A stretch of 64,000 nucleotides of DNA from Pedobacter planticolens (GCF_014172375.1 NZ_WNXD01000001.1:124001-188000), one strand, 5' to 3'; shown: positions 26,605-35,786, counted from the stretch's first letter. The notes: a model not told the origin generated them from the sequence alone. Numbers and translations: made by a program.

Positions 26605-27483
26605 TTAAAATTTCAGCCCCTTTTTATGGATGCTTTCAATTTTAACAACATTGTCAAATTCACATTTGGTACAATGCTCGATCAGTTCATCCTCTTTTTT
26701 ACTGTGATAGACTTCTATACCCATGCTCCCACATTCCGGACAGCGTGGGTCGTGGTCAAAGCCTAGATACTTCATGAAAAGATTTTCAAATATAGAAACC
26801 GTGGTAGCAGCCATTATAATGCATATTTTCACATCGGGAAAGTTTTTATGGGAAGAGTGGACAATTTCCGAAGCATAGCTCCAAGCCATATCCGTCATTT
26901 TTCTTGCATGGTTCCTTAATGTTGCATTTTTTTGATCGGGGGCATATTCCTCGATAAATGCGTAGGCAATTCCCTTGAAGTCAGCTTTCTTAAGCTCTTT
27001 TTCAGCTACGATGACTGGATTTCTTTTGGTCAGTTCGTTTCCCAGTGCGATCAGCGCCTCTCTACAGGTAAGCCCAATGGCTTGCATCTCTTCCGGCTCC
27101 ATTCCGATGTGTACCTTATCTGCTGCAAGGGTAAGTTTTCTTCTGATCTCGTGTACCTGTTCCAGATCCAAAGGTATTTCGTCCAGAATGCCTTTTGACA
27201 TATTATGATCTTTTTCCAACCTTTGTGTGATGCCTAGATGAAATGAGTAAACTTCATCGACTGAAAAATAAAAAGCATCTTGTGGATAAAGATTCATTGG
27301 GGCATATCTTCCCTCGGCAACCCACCATGCGCCCTTTTCAGTTTTTACATTCCAGATATTGATTATTTTGTCAAAATCATCAAAGGTTTGTTCCAGCTGC
27401 AGGTGAAGTACTTTCCTGATTTTGTTCATTCTCAGGTACCGCTTGATATCCTTTTCTATCAGTTTAAATTCTTGGGGCGTCAT
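26605..27483 (-). CDS. Hypothetical protein with C-terminal zinc ribbon
   Basis: The 292-residue protein is helical for most of its length (segments such as KEIKRYLRMNKIRKVL-like at the start and ARKMTDMAWSYASEIVHSS near residue 200). It ends with two Cys pairs, RCPECGSMG and EHCTKCEF, spaced about 20 residues apart (about 249-278), forming a zinc ribbon. Zinc ribbons of this kind bind nucleic acid or protein partners. It is on the same strand as the nuclease-like 27740-29650 gene and the Abi-like gene, and may be the last member of that set. The family is unknown. Confidence 0.6.
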   Translation of the reverse strand: MTPQEFKLIEKDIKRYLRMNKIRKVLHLQLEQTFDDFDKIINIWNVKTEKGAWWVAEGRYAPMNLYPQDAFYFSVDEVYSFHLGITQRLEKDHNMSKGILDEIPLDLEQVHEIRRKLTLAADKVHIGMEPEEMQAIGLTCREALIALGNELTKRNPVIVAEKELKKADFKGIAYAFIEEYAPDQKNATLRNHARKMTDMAWSYASEIVHSSHKNFPDVKICIIMAATTVSIFENLFMKYLGFDHDPRCPECGSMGIEVYHSKKEDELIEHCTKCEFDNVVKIESIHKKGLKF

Positions 27484-27524
27484 TTTAAATCCTTTTTAAA
27501 TGTAATAATTTATGGTTTAGCTGT

Positions 27525-27734
27525 CTAATTTATCCCTGGTATAATGAACTCGTTGGAACTAACAGGGTAAACATATACATCTAGATGCTCTTTCAAGTCC
27601 ATCGTATCAAGATGCTATTGGGAATATAGGCGACCCTTTTCATCAAAATCCAGGTCAGGTCTAACAGATAGGATAAGGTCCTGGTTCTTGTCGATTTTTG
27701 CGGATAAAAGAATCTCGCTCGGCAAGTAACTCAT
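27525..27734 (-). pseudogene. Short ORF interrupted by an in-frame TAG
   Basis: An ATG at 27734 lies 5 bp after the stop of the 27740-29650 gene. It reads MSYLPSEILLSAKIDKNQ and onward for 39 codons to a TAG (27615-27617). The same frame then continues HLDTMDLKEHLDVYVY and onward to a TAG at 27525-27527. The second part looks coding and keeps frame for another 29 codons. One nonsense change in a gene of about 69 residues is the simplest reading. Two tiny genes, or no gene at all, are alternatives. Confidence 0.35.
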
Positions 27735-27739
27735 TTTAT

Positions 27740-29650
27740 CTAACTTTTCGACTTGAACAATGGCTTTTGTACTCCAGGTATGCCCATCGTTTTTTTAGCA
27801 TAATACTCCTCGATGCGATCTGAATATTTCAGCATTTGCAAATGATCGCCGTCTTTTTGCGACCCAAGTGGGAAATTGCCCTCCATAAAGAAACCGAGTA
27901 CATCCAGCTCATCAGAGAACTCGATATCGTCACGATCGTAGAGTTTAGTGCGATTATCCAGATATTCTTTAAATTTCTCCTCATTTGGCATCAGGTCAGC
28001 GAACACCATCAAGTCATATAGTGATACAATCCATGACCATTTATATTCCTCGCTGAAGATACCGGCTTCAACAAGATATTTCAAATTCGCGCTAATGGAG
28101 GCAAGATGTTCAAAGGTGACAGTAATTTTGTGGAATGAAGTTATTTTAGTTTTGTCAATTGCTAACGTTTTCCTTGTTCCAGAATCAGCATAGGTAAAAT
28201 GTGGGTTTTCCGTTGAATTTATATAGTTGATTGCTCTTTGGCACTGGTAGGAGCCAGCAGTAACGGTTTGTTCCAGCCTATCTTTTAGCCCTTTCAATGC
28301 TCCACGACGATGTTTGTCGTTCAATATGCCAGCCTTAACTTCTATAATATAAGCTGATTCTTTGCTAATCCCTATTATATCAAGTTCTGTTTTTTTTGCC
28401 TTGCCGTTGTCGATAAATTCGTAATCTAATGAATGATAGAAGTTGGCAGTGGGTAGTAGTTTTTCAAAAAGGGATTTTACCTTTCTTTCAACATAATTGT
28501 CTTTGGAATCTTTATTGGTATTTCCCTGGAACTCGTGTTCAAAATAGACTTCGCTACCTTTTCGGATCAGCTCTTCGGTGATCCGGAAAATGTTCCTAAA
28601 ACCCAGATTTAATGAGAGATGATAGAATTTGTCATTTTCTTTGACCAAAGGTTGATATTTGATGAGCGTATCGTTAAGGATAAACGCCTTGAACTTTGCA
28701 GGTTCCAGAAAAATATTATTCTGTCCGAAATCAGTGGAGATAGCTTCGAAGATAATTTTCTCGCTCGGGGTATTTGGAATTACCCAGTAGATTATCTGAT
28801 AGCTTGAAATGTCATCTAGAGATCTTGCAATAACATGGTCTGGACTGTCCGGACTATAAAGATCTGGATTAGCCTCGGTAAACTGTCTTATAAAATGTTT
28901 GCCAGTAGCTACCATTTCTTCATGGATCTTATCTTGTCCTTTTTGTTCCATCCACTCGGTCATCCTTTGGTGCGAAAACCCTGCACCAAAAGCAGATCCG
29001 ATTTTAGAGAATACGAGCGTATCAAGCTTCAATATAACCTGCAATAGCTCCGACGCATCAAAGCCATGTATCTTTTTGATGAAATCGTTGTGTGGGGCGA
29101 AAAGTTCATTGAATACTTCAATAATATGGATCTGATAGCCGCTTCCACGTACATGAATACTCTCGGTAACAATTTGCGTGCGCAACCAATGGTCAGCATC
29201 GCTGCCATCACCTACGTTTTCTGCCGAAATTTCATAAATTGCCATATTCTGTTTGATTATAGCTAATTGTTCGTAAACGGCATCTATATCTTGTTGTGTG
29301 GGAATTTTTCCTTTGTTTTGATTTACACTACTAGTGGCAATGCTCATCGCGTACTCCAGCAAAAGTTCGACCTGATCATCTGGCTGAAGATATTCTTCTT
29401 TGGGTATATCACCTTTGTCTTCTCCCTGATAGGTTTCCAAAAACTGATTATGCAGTGTCGGTGTGGCCCTTATGAGCTTAGTGGCGAGTCCACCTAAAAT
29501 GTAGATCTTATCATGCTTGTTGATCATGTCCATCACTTTTTCTATTTCTTCCTTAATCCAGCCGAGGTACCGATCCCTATCTTTCCTGATTTCTTGGAAC
29601 GCATATTTCCAGTTTTCCCTAATTTCCTCTGGTATGTTCTCTGTGTGCAT
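27740..29650 (-). CDS. Large protein with PD-(D/E)XK nuclease-like domain
   Basis: The 636-residue protein contains YEFIDNGKAKKTELDIIG followed by AYIIEVKAG (about residues 410-440). The D...E-x-K arrangement with an adjacent strand is the PD-(D/E)XK nuclease core, as in NERD-like and restriction-type enzymes. The N-terminal 400 residues are helical and unassigned. It lies 8 bp downstream of the Abi-like gene on the same strand, so the two probably form an operon. A DNA-targeting defence role is likely but unproven; no helicase or methylase partner is adjacent. Confidence 0.7.
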   Translation of the reverse strand: MHTENIPEEIRENWKYAFQEIRKDRDRYLGWIKEEIEKVMDMINKHDKIYILGGLATKLIRATPTLHNQFLETYQGEDKGDIPKEEYLQPDDQVELLLEYAMSIATSSVNQNKGKIPTQQDIDAVYEQLAIIKQNMAIYEISAENVGDGSDADHWLRTQIVTESIHVRGSGYQIHIIEVFNELFAPHNDFIKKIHGFDASELLQVILKLDTLVFSKIGSAFGAGFSHQRMTEWMEQKGQDKIHEEMVATGKHFIRQFTEANPDLYSPDSPDHVIARSLDDISSYQIIYWVIPNTPSEKIIFEAISTDFGQNNIFLEPAKFKAFILNDTLIKYQPLVKENDKFYHLSLNLGFRNIFRITEELIRKGSEVYFEHEFQGNTNKDSKDNYVERKVKSLFEKLLPTANFYHSLDYEFIDNGKAKKTELDIIGISKESAYIIEVKAGILNDKHRRGALKGLKDRLEQTVTAGSYQCQRAINYINSTENPHFTYADSGTRKTLAIDKTKITSFHKITVTFEHLASISANLKYLVEAGIFSEEYKWSWIVSLYDLMVFADLMPNEEKFKEYLDNRTKLYDRDDIEFSDELDVLGFFMEGNFPLGSQKDGDHLQMLKYSDRIEEYYAKKTMGIPGVQKPLFKSKS

Positions 29651-29658
29651 ATTTTTTT

Positions 29659-30333
29659 TTATAAGGTGTTAGCAAGGTTTATCTTATCATTAACATTATT
29701 AAAATACTCGGTATAACCCAATAAGTTAGGATCGATCCACCCGATTACATCATGAACATCACTAAGTATTTGCGTTGCGGCTGAAAAATCTACTGAATTG
29801 CCTCTAAAACAAATTGGTTCGTTATGGTATATCCTATTTCGGAATTCTCTAATGTTCTTCAATTTCGTGGCTATAGCTGATCTATTCGTTGCCGCTGACT
29901 TGTTGGGGAATGCGGCCATTATCGACCCGTGCAATAAAATGTAATGATGGTTGTCAAAAAGTGCTGTCCAAAAGCCTAGGGTCTGCTCTGAAATAATTTT
30001 TCCAGAGGTAATAGGTTGGGGACGGATCTTACTCTCCGCTTTGAGGACACAGCCTCTGAGAAAATATCTAGATGGGGCAAGGCTGAGGTGGCTCATGAAA
30101 AGTGGTTTTTGATTGATAATCCAGTCGTGATCGTTGAAATGTAAGGCCAACTGATTATTGAGCGCGTTGCGAAGGAAGATTTCAAACAAGTTCATTACCG
30201 GGTAGAAGGCCTGCGCTACACGAAGATTGATCTTATAGAGTTTCTGCGCCTTAGATTTTGAATTTCCGCATGCTCGTAGGAAGCGATTAAGTCTTGGCTG
30301 AGAAACGTATAATTCGAGTTGAGCGTATTTCAC
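29659..30333 (-). CDS. Abi-like (abortive infection family) protein
   Basis: The 224-residue protein resembles the Abi-like/AbiD-AbiF (HEPN) family. It has an early helical pair (INLRVAQAFYPVMNLFEIFL), a central FWTALFDNHHY segment, and the active-site-like REFRNRIYHNEPIC (Arg about 164, His about 169). These proteins are thought to be RNA-targeting toxins acting in abortive phage infection. The only suitable start is GTG at 30331-30333. The gene is followed 8 bp later by the PD-(D/E)XK protein gene, suggesting a two-gene unit. It diverges from the frameshifted gene at 30554. Confidence 0.82.
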   Translation of the reverse strand: MKYAQLELYVSQPRLNRFLRACGNSKSKAQKLYKINLRVAQAFYPVMNLFEIFLRNALNNQLALHFNDHDWIINQKPLFMSHLSLAPSRYFLRGCVLKAESKIRPQPITSGKIISEQTLGFWTALFDNHHYILLHGSIMAAFPNKSAATNRSAIATKLKNIREFRNRIYHNEPICFRGNSVDFSAATQILSDVHDVIGWIDPNLLGYTEYFNNVNDKINLANTL

Positions 30334-30364
30334 AAAAAATTTTGGTTTGATTAAAAATTTACCT

Positions 30365-30463
30365 TAACTTTGACTTGTTATGCTTAGTCAAGCCTCCTCT
30401 TGTTCGCAAGAGCGTAACTAAGTAAAAGCCTTAGCCCTGGTCGTGTCCGGGGCTTATTTGTTT
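30365..30463 (+). ncRNA. Candidate small RNA or structured leader
   Basis: TTTG at 30346-30349 and TAACTTTG at 30365-30372 fit a Bacteroidota -33/-7 promoter. Transcription would begin near 30379. Two nested stems follow: CTTAGT (30383-30388) with ACTAAG (30417-30422), and CTCTTG (30397-30402) with CAAGAG (30407-30412) around a TTCG loop. A terminator-like hairpin follows, AGCCCTGG (30433-30440) with CCGGGGCT (30447-30454), and a T-rich stretch. The predicted RNA would be about 85 nt. It could equally be an attenuating leader of the gene at 30554. Confidence 0.4.
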
Positions 30464-30553
30464 AAAGTGCTTTTCAATAGGCGATCTCAAGTAACAAAAA
30501 TACTAATTTCTTTAATGGATGACAAGGTTGGACGAGCTTAAACCCAATAGGAT

Positions 30554-31397
30554 ATGGAGATTACCAAATGCGCCATTTGTGGCTATGAACTGAAACCGGG
30601 AGAAGTAAGCCCGATACTTGGCACCACTATAGAATACGAAACCATCCTTCGTTGGAAAAGTAAAGATTGGCCTGCCAACTTATATGGAGCTTATCAAAGG
30701 CGCTTACGAACGCTACCTTATTGCTGGTATTTGCAAGCAAAGGACCTTGGACGGAAAGGCCCCAATACTGATCGACCACCAGTTCATTACCGAAAACTAT
30801 AAGAATGAAAATCCTCCAATAGAGTTTGAGGAGAAATGTTTTGCCCTGCTTAAAAACCTATATCATATGGGCGGTAAAATCAATAAGGATCTGGAGCTTA
30901 ATTCTACACGGGATTTTGCATTGGGATATGCTGATGCGGAAGAATTCTGCCGCATAGTTGAACAGTTGGAGGATGACTATTCTATTACCATAAGGAAAAC
31001 ACATAGAATGGCAAGGGGCAATGGTTCAAAAGTGTACATTGGTGTTAAAATGACGTCCTCAGGAAAGGAAAAAGCAGCCAAGGTATTGTCGAAAATGCCT
31101 ATGGTCGGTCTGGTGAGCCAAGAAATTACTACCGGTGATTTGGAAACAGACCAGAAAATAAATCATGCGAGGGGATTTTTCTTTGCCAAACCGCAAAACA
31201 TGGATAAGATGAGATCAGCATGCGAAACATTGAGCTATGTGTTAGAACCTTTAAGAGACGATCTAACGGATGTATTTTCCTCGAAAGATGTTGCGGATTT
31301 TTTCCAGTTGGTGAATAGGTTCGATATACGACATAATAAAGATACTTTTTGTGGTGGACGTGCAGGGGGCAACGGGAGATTTTACGGTTTTCAATGA
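30554..31397 (+). pseudogene. Frameshifted gene: zinc-finger start plus HEPN-like body
   Basis: The ORF from 30554 begins MEITKCAICGYELKPGEV and reads coding-like to about NLY (near 30680), then degenerates. A second ORF in another frame starts at ATG 30684 (MELIKGAYERYLIAG) and runs 237 residues. Joining the two near 30680 gives a plausible single protein of about 280 residues. The C-terminal part has ETLSYVLEPLRDDLTDVF and VNRFDIRHNKD, another R-x4-H motif of HEPN type. Two overlapping, translationally coupled genes are the alternative. The next frame (31351-31611) also overlaps the end, so a second frameshift is possible. Confidence 0.5.
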
Positions 31398-31611
31398 TGA
31401 TTTTGAAACGGTGGGCTATATGAATATGCGTGATACCAGTCAGCCGCGAACCGAGCCTGATTATGGTGATGACCGTCCCTTTCCGAACTTTAACGACAAT
31501 TCACTTTGGGAAGCTTCCAATATGGAGCTGGGTTATGTGCTAAAGGAAATCGTAGAGCAGATCGCGGAGCAACTTGATGAGGGTGAAGATCCTAACTTGG
31601 AACAAGGGTAG
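31351..31611 (+). CDS. Small acidic protein, or 3' part of the preceding gene
   Basis: This 86-residue ORF starts at GTG 31351, overlapping the end of the preceding ORF by 47 bp in another frame. The nearest ATG gives YMNMRDTSQPRTEPDYGDD. It is strongly acidic (EIVEQIAEQLDEGEDPNLEQ) and has no recognised domain. It could be a separate coupled gene or the displaced C-terminus of the HEPN-like protein after a second frameshift. Confidence 0.4.
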   Translation: MVDVQGATGDFTVFNDDFETVGYMNMRDTSQPRTEPDYGDDRPFPNFNDNSLWEASNMELGYVLKEIVEQIAEQLDEGEDPNLEQG

Positions 31612-31625
31612 CAACTAGATTAAGC

Positions 31626-32681
31626 TTAAATAATATTACTGCAAAGATTTCCATCTTCATCGATGAGATTGATGTCTCTTGAAATATCCTGAATGAATTT
31701 TGACATTGGTCTTTTGAACACATCATTTTCATTCACATATGTGCCTATGATTAATCTGGATAGCATACCTTGGTCAGGAAAGAGGTTGTTGAAATTATTA
31801 ATAAGGGTTTCGTTGTATTCCTTTGTGTAGACTTGTTGTTTATGAATAAGCTCCACTATGATATCTTTTTGCGTATCATATATCTTGCTTATGCTAAACA
31901 TGTCGTCATAGGTCTTTGCTTTCTTATCATTTTCTTCATTGGGGTCTATGTGGTTGAATACCAGTTTAATGTGGGCTGGATTTTTATCCGCCCAATAATT
32001 TATCACAGAGTCATTGGAAAGAGCAAATTTGAATAAGGTGAATTGCGGGCCAGTGTGATACAGAAAAAAATCCGAGGATTTGTTGCTTTTGGCCTTATTG
32101 CATGAGCCGCAAACTGGATATAGATTATAGAATGACGTACAGAGGAAGGGATATTTGGATTTTGGATACTTATGATCAAGTTCTAATTTTCCCGTCCATT
32201 CTATTATGTCCCCTGCGAGGATACCTTCGTCAGGGTTATCATGAGCAGCCACTGCTTTTTCGATTGTTAGAGTCAACTGCGAATGACAATATATGCAGGT
32301 CTTAATCTTCAGTGGATTTAATATCTTTAAAAATTCCCTATCTCTTAAGGCTTCATACCTCATGGCTTCAACAATAGCTTCCCAGAATTTTTCTGTGATT
32401 TGTTCAGCAGACATTAGCTTGTCGAATTGTTTGATTAAAATAGCGATTTCATCTTGATCAGCGCTCAATATTTGTTGATAATTCCTTCTTATTTTTTGAA
32501 GGTACAAAATCGGTTTGCCTCCTAGAGGCGCATACAGACCTGGCTTACTCGCAATTTTTTTTTCAAGCATTTTTAGTTTAAAAGCCGGCATTTGAAAATT
32601 TGATTGCCTATCCTTAAACAGTAGTTTGTTAAAGTCAACAACTTTTTGCTTTAGTTCTTGCGTATTATTTATCTGTCTCAC
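31626..32681 (-). CDS. HNH endonuclease, Septu PtuB-like
   Basis: The 351-residue protein has an HNH (ββα-metal) nuclease core: CIYCHSQLT (about residue 126), LELDHKYPKSKYPFLC (about 165), and the second Cys pair in VCGSCNKAKSNKSSDF (about 188-203). It should cut DNA with a metal ion. Its start is GTG at 32679-32681, overlapping the end of the large ATPase gene by 17 bp, which implies co-translation. An ATPase with a partner HNH nuclease is the composition of Septu defence systems (PtuA + PtuB), and that is the best reading here. Confidence 0.82.
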   Translation of the reverse strand: MRQINNTQELKQKVVDFNKLLFKDRQSNFQMPAFKLKMLEKKIASKPGLYAPLGGKPILYLQKIRRNYQQILSADQDEIAILIKQFDKLMSAEQITEKFWEAIVEAMRYEALRDREFLKILNPLKIKTCIYCHSQLTLTIEKAVAAHDNPDEGILAGDIIEWTGKLELDHKYPKSKYPFLCTSFYNLYPVCGSCNKAKSNKSSDFFLYHTGPQFTLFKFALSNDSVINYWADKNPAHIKLVFNHIDPNEENDKKAKTYDDMFSISKIYDTQKDIIVELIHKQQVYTKEYNETLINNFNNLFPDQGMLSRLIIGTYVNENDVFKRPMSKFIQDISRDINLIDEDGNLCSNII

Positions 32682-35334
32682 CTCTTAAGAATTTAAGTTT
32701 TAGTTCCAATTCTTCAATCAACTGTTCTTTGCCGATTTCTTCTTTAAATTTAGCACCGTGCATATCAAGCAGCCTTTGTTTGATCAAGGGTTCACCAATA
32801 AGATTGATAACTTTCAGCGACCGCTCCTTGGACCAGTCTTCTGATTTCTCTACCGAATCTGGGCTAAGGTAGTTTGCTAACTCGACGATAATTTTTTTAA
32901 CATGGTTACCCATAAATCCCTCCATAAAAAAACTATTTGCAAGTAAGTCGTGGATATTTGAGCCAAACGTTTTAATGTCAGTGTCAGCTTTTCCTAAAAA
33001 TAAGATATTCGGATTTGGTATATCAGATAGTATGAATGGGGAATGCGTAATAATCAGGATGTTTAAGGCAGCTATTCGGTCTAGGTTGATCCTAGAAATG
33101 TAACTTAAAAGATGGTTGATAAAATCTTGTTGCATTTCGGGGTGGAAATAAAGTTCAATTTCATCAAAAATGATATTGATGTATCGGTAATTGACAAATT
33201 CTTCTTTCACGCTCACAGAATTGAGATTGTAAAGGTGATAGACAACAGAACTTATGGCATATATGCGTTGCTTTTCTCCAGAGCTTAAGTGGTCTAATTT
33301 GCTCCCGTCATCTAAATTTATTGATACTTGCAAGAATGTGGGCGGTATTAAATGAATAGTTTCCAGTTTTTGCTCATCAGAGTTGGAAAGTATTGACTCA
33401 ATATCAAAGGAGAGTTTATCGATTGGAACCTTTGCTGCTTCGAAATCTGGAGCTTGGGTTAAATGTTTTCGAATATGATCAAACTTGATGAAATTTATTG
33501 CTTGTCTGAGCTTGTATGTAATATGGCTATAATCATCGAATAGGCGATTTATAAACTCAATATATCCCGAGAACTTGTTAGTTTTCGTATCGAAATAGGT
33601 CCAAGTAGGGTAGGTTCTTGCAATACTTATCAGTTTTTTTAAGATGTACCAAAATGCATAATCTGTGACGGTATTCCGCTGAGTAATATCTTTAGGGATC
33701 AGTGAAGAATCAAGCCCAAATTTTGTACAGACCTTCGTCAAAACCCGCATAAAATATTTGGAAGTCACGTCAAAACCAATCGCTTTGGTTCCTGATGTAT
33801 CTTTGATAGCAATTCTGTACAGGTTCGAAAACTTGCCTTTATCAAGAGCGAGTGTTAAGTTGTCTGCACTTGCTTTTTGAGTGAGTTTTCGCAGGTTCAT
33901 CTCTTGGGTATTTTCGGGTTCAGGTAAAAGAAGGTTTGTCATCAAGCGCTGCTTAGTTAAACCCTCTTCAATATTCACATTGATATTGCCCTCTTCTCTA
34001 TAAGGATTAATGGTTAATGGTAACTGATATCCATCATTTTTTTTGAAAAGAGGCTTAATCCAAGTTCCAATATGCCTACTATTTAGTCCGTAAAATGAAT
34101 AGTTAATTGCAATTGTAAAGAAGAACTGACTTAGGTCGAATTTATTTGTTTCAATTTTCTTAGGTTTAGCAAAAAGGTTATCTTCAGATTCATAACGATA
34201 AATAAAAACCTCGCTTTCGATATATTTAATACAGTAGAGGAAATCTGCTATATAGTATAGTTCAAAATCGAACTCCGGTATGTGTTCTAGATCAGTCTGT
34301 AAATTAGAATGAGTTTTTGACAATAGATTAATTGCGATATAAATTAGTTCTGTTATCGTACTTTTTCCCTGACCATTTTTTCCTACAATGGCTGAGATGT
34401 TTATAGGTAGATTTTTTAGCGAATAGATATGTGCCTCTAGAGTTGGGTCATAGGTAATATTTTCAAAATCTTCAATGTTGAATGCATTATAAAAACAATA
34501 AGACTTATCGAATTCAAGTACCTTTTTCAAGTTTTTATTTAACCCTTGTAACGGTTTAATTCCAATTACTCGGAAGTTTCCAATGTTGCTTGACGGTAAT
34601 TTCTCGTCATTAATGTCGCTATGATCTCCAGGGGTTTCAGAAGGACTATTGACCAACTGATAGGCTATTGTTGCAGTTTCAAGGTATGGTTGATCATGGT
34701 CTACTAATAGTTTAATATATTCAGCGTATCCTTTTGGTGCGACTTCAATACGCCCTGTCTGTATGAGGAAGCCCACTGTATTTTTGTCCAAGGGCAAAAA
34801 GTTATTGGAATCAATCCAAAACAGAAAAATTGTAAAGGATACAATATCGATTCCTCTAATGTATTGAAGTCTTTCAAACACAGCCTCTTCGAGAAATGAA
34901 GGGCCAAGTTTCAGTGAATGCTCAAAGATCCACCATATTGTTTCCTGGTTTTGTTTACTGCGTATAGACATCAAGTTGATGCTTATAGGGGTGGGGCAGC
35001 CGCTAAAATCGATATCCCTAAAAGTTTTGTCAAGTAAAATACGACACAAGGTATTTACCCGTAATAGCCTATTTTCTCTTTTCGACATAGACGCGTTCAA
35101 ACTTGCAAACAATACCAACGGGTCTATAAGTTGTACTTTGATGGACGAATATTTAGCGAACCATTGATTGCTACTTAAAAACTTTGCATCTCTTACTAAG
35201 ACGCTATGAAGATGAGAGCCTGCTTTTTTACCGTAGTCAGTCCTGATTTTGGCCAAGGCCAAGGCAAGTTCGTGGTACACGATATTCCATCTTACCGTTG
35301 AAGTTGATGCATTGCCAGTTTTTAAGGGTGCCAT
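32665..35334 (-). CDS. SMC/ABC-type ATPase with extra N-terminal domain, PtuA-like
   Basis: The 889-residue protein has an ABC/SMC-type ATPase in its C-terminal two thirds: Walker A GKNGQGKST (about residue 317), signature LSSGEKQR (about 682) and Walker B INIIFDEIELYFHPEMQ (about 715-731). The first 250 residues form a separate domain containing FWIDSNNFLPLDKNTVGFLI, a segment resembling an N-terminal domain of some McrB-like restriction proteins. With the overlapping HNH gene it resembles a Septu pair, but it is longer than typical PtuA. The ATPase probably senses or is activated by phage infection and controls the nuclease. Confidence 0.78.
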   Translation of the reverse strand: MAPLKTGNASTSTVRWNIVYHELALALAKIRTDYGKKAGSHLHSVLVRDAKFLSSNQWFAKYSSIKVQLIDPLVLFASLNASMSKRENRLLRVNTLCRILLDKTFRDIDFSGCPTPISINLMSIRSKQNQETIWWIFEHSLKLGPSFLEEAVFERLQYIRGIDIVSFTIFLFWIDSNNFLPLDKNTVGFLIQTGRIEVAPKGYAEYIKLLVDHDQPYLETATIAYQLVNSPSETPGDHSDINDEKLPSSNIGNFRVIGIKPLQGLNKNLKKVLEFDKSYCFYNAFNIEDFENITYDPTLEAHIYSLKNLPINISAIVGKNGQGKSTITELIYIAINLLSKTHSNLQTDLEHIPEFDFELYYIADFLYCIKYIESEVFIYRYESEDNLFAKPKKIETNKFDLSQFFFTIAINYSFYGLNSRHIGTWIKPLFKKNDGYQLPLTINPYREEGNINVNIEEGLTKQRLMTNLLLPEPENTQEMNLRKLTQKASADNLTLALDKGKFSNLYRIAIKDTSGTKAIGFDVTSKYFMRVLTKVCTKFGLDSSLIPKDITQRNTVTDYAFWYILKKLISIARTYPTWTYFDTKTNKFSGYIEFINRLFDDYSHITYKLRQAINFIKFDHIRKHLTQAPDFEAAKVPIDKLSFDIESILSNSDEQKLETIHLIPPTFLQVSINLDDGSKLDHLSSGEKQRIYAISSVVYHLYNLNSVSVKEEFVNYRYINIIFDEIELYFHPEMQQDFINHLLSYISRINLDRIAALNILIITHSPFILSDIPNPNILFLGKADTDIKTFGSNIHDLLANSFFMEGFMGNHVKKIIVELANYLSPDSVEKSEDWSKERSLKVINLIGEPLIKQRLLDMHGAKFKEEIGKEQLIEELELKLKFLRGETDK

Positions 35335-35388
35335 TTTGAGATTGTTAATTTAGGATGCAAGTTAACAAATTTGAATTCTCTAATTGAC

Positions 35389-35625
35389 TTAAGAATATTT
35401 CAAATGCATATTTGTTAACTTTGTTAAAACGATAGGCTGATGTGCGCTAAGACCTGCAACATCCATCATAATCTTGCCGCCGTTGAATTGTGGATTATTA
35501 CGCCATTTACTCAAGCGTGATGCTGTAATATCAAGTTCGTAGGCTGCATCTTTTACCGAACCTTTCAATTTCGATAGCTCTACAGCCATCTTTTTGAATT
35601 CATCATCAAATACCCTGTGTTTCAT
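35389..35625 (-). mobile_element. IS3-family OrfA-like transposase remnant
   Basis: The 78-residue ORF (ATG at 35625) begins MKHRVFDDEFKKMAVELSKL and contains the helix-turn-helix VKDAAYELDITASRLSKW, as in IS3-family OrfA proteins. After KWRNNPQFNGG it departs from the family and stops. The leucine-zipper part and OrfB are absent. It is a remnant with no terminal repeats evident, and marks past insertion between the Septu-like pair and the RadC-like module. Confidence 0.65.
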
Positions 35626-35683
35626 ATCAATCAAATTTAAAATTACTTCTTTAAATCTGCTATATAAATGCCTCTACTCAAAG

Positions 35684-35707
35684 GTAGCAACTCCAGTAGC
35701 AACTCCA
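35684..35707. repeat. 12-bp tandem duplication
   Basis: GTAGCAACTCCA occurs twice head to tail (35684-35695 and 35696-35707), just upstream of leader copy A. It lies in a region with no convincing gene. Confidence 0.7.
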
Positions 35708-35786
35708 GCATTCTTTGGGCTTTTGGAAGGGATGGAAAGATGATTTTCTATGTCACAGAAAAACCCGTTTGGCCTTTTGGGGCGCG

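Noticed and set aside
30365..30463. Possible retron non-coding RNA or tRNA
   Set aside because: No reverse transcriptase is nearby, and the stems do not form a cloverleaf or carry a TΨC-like arm.
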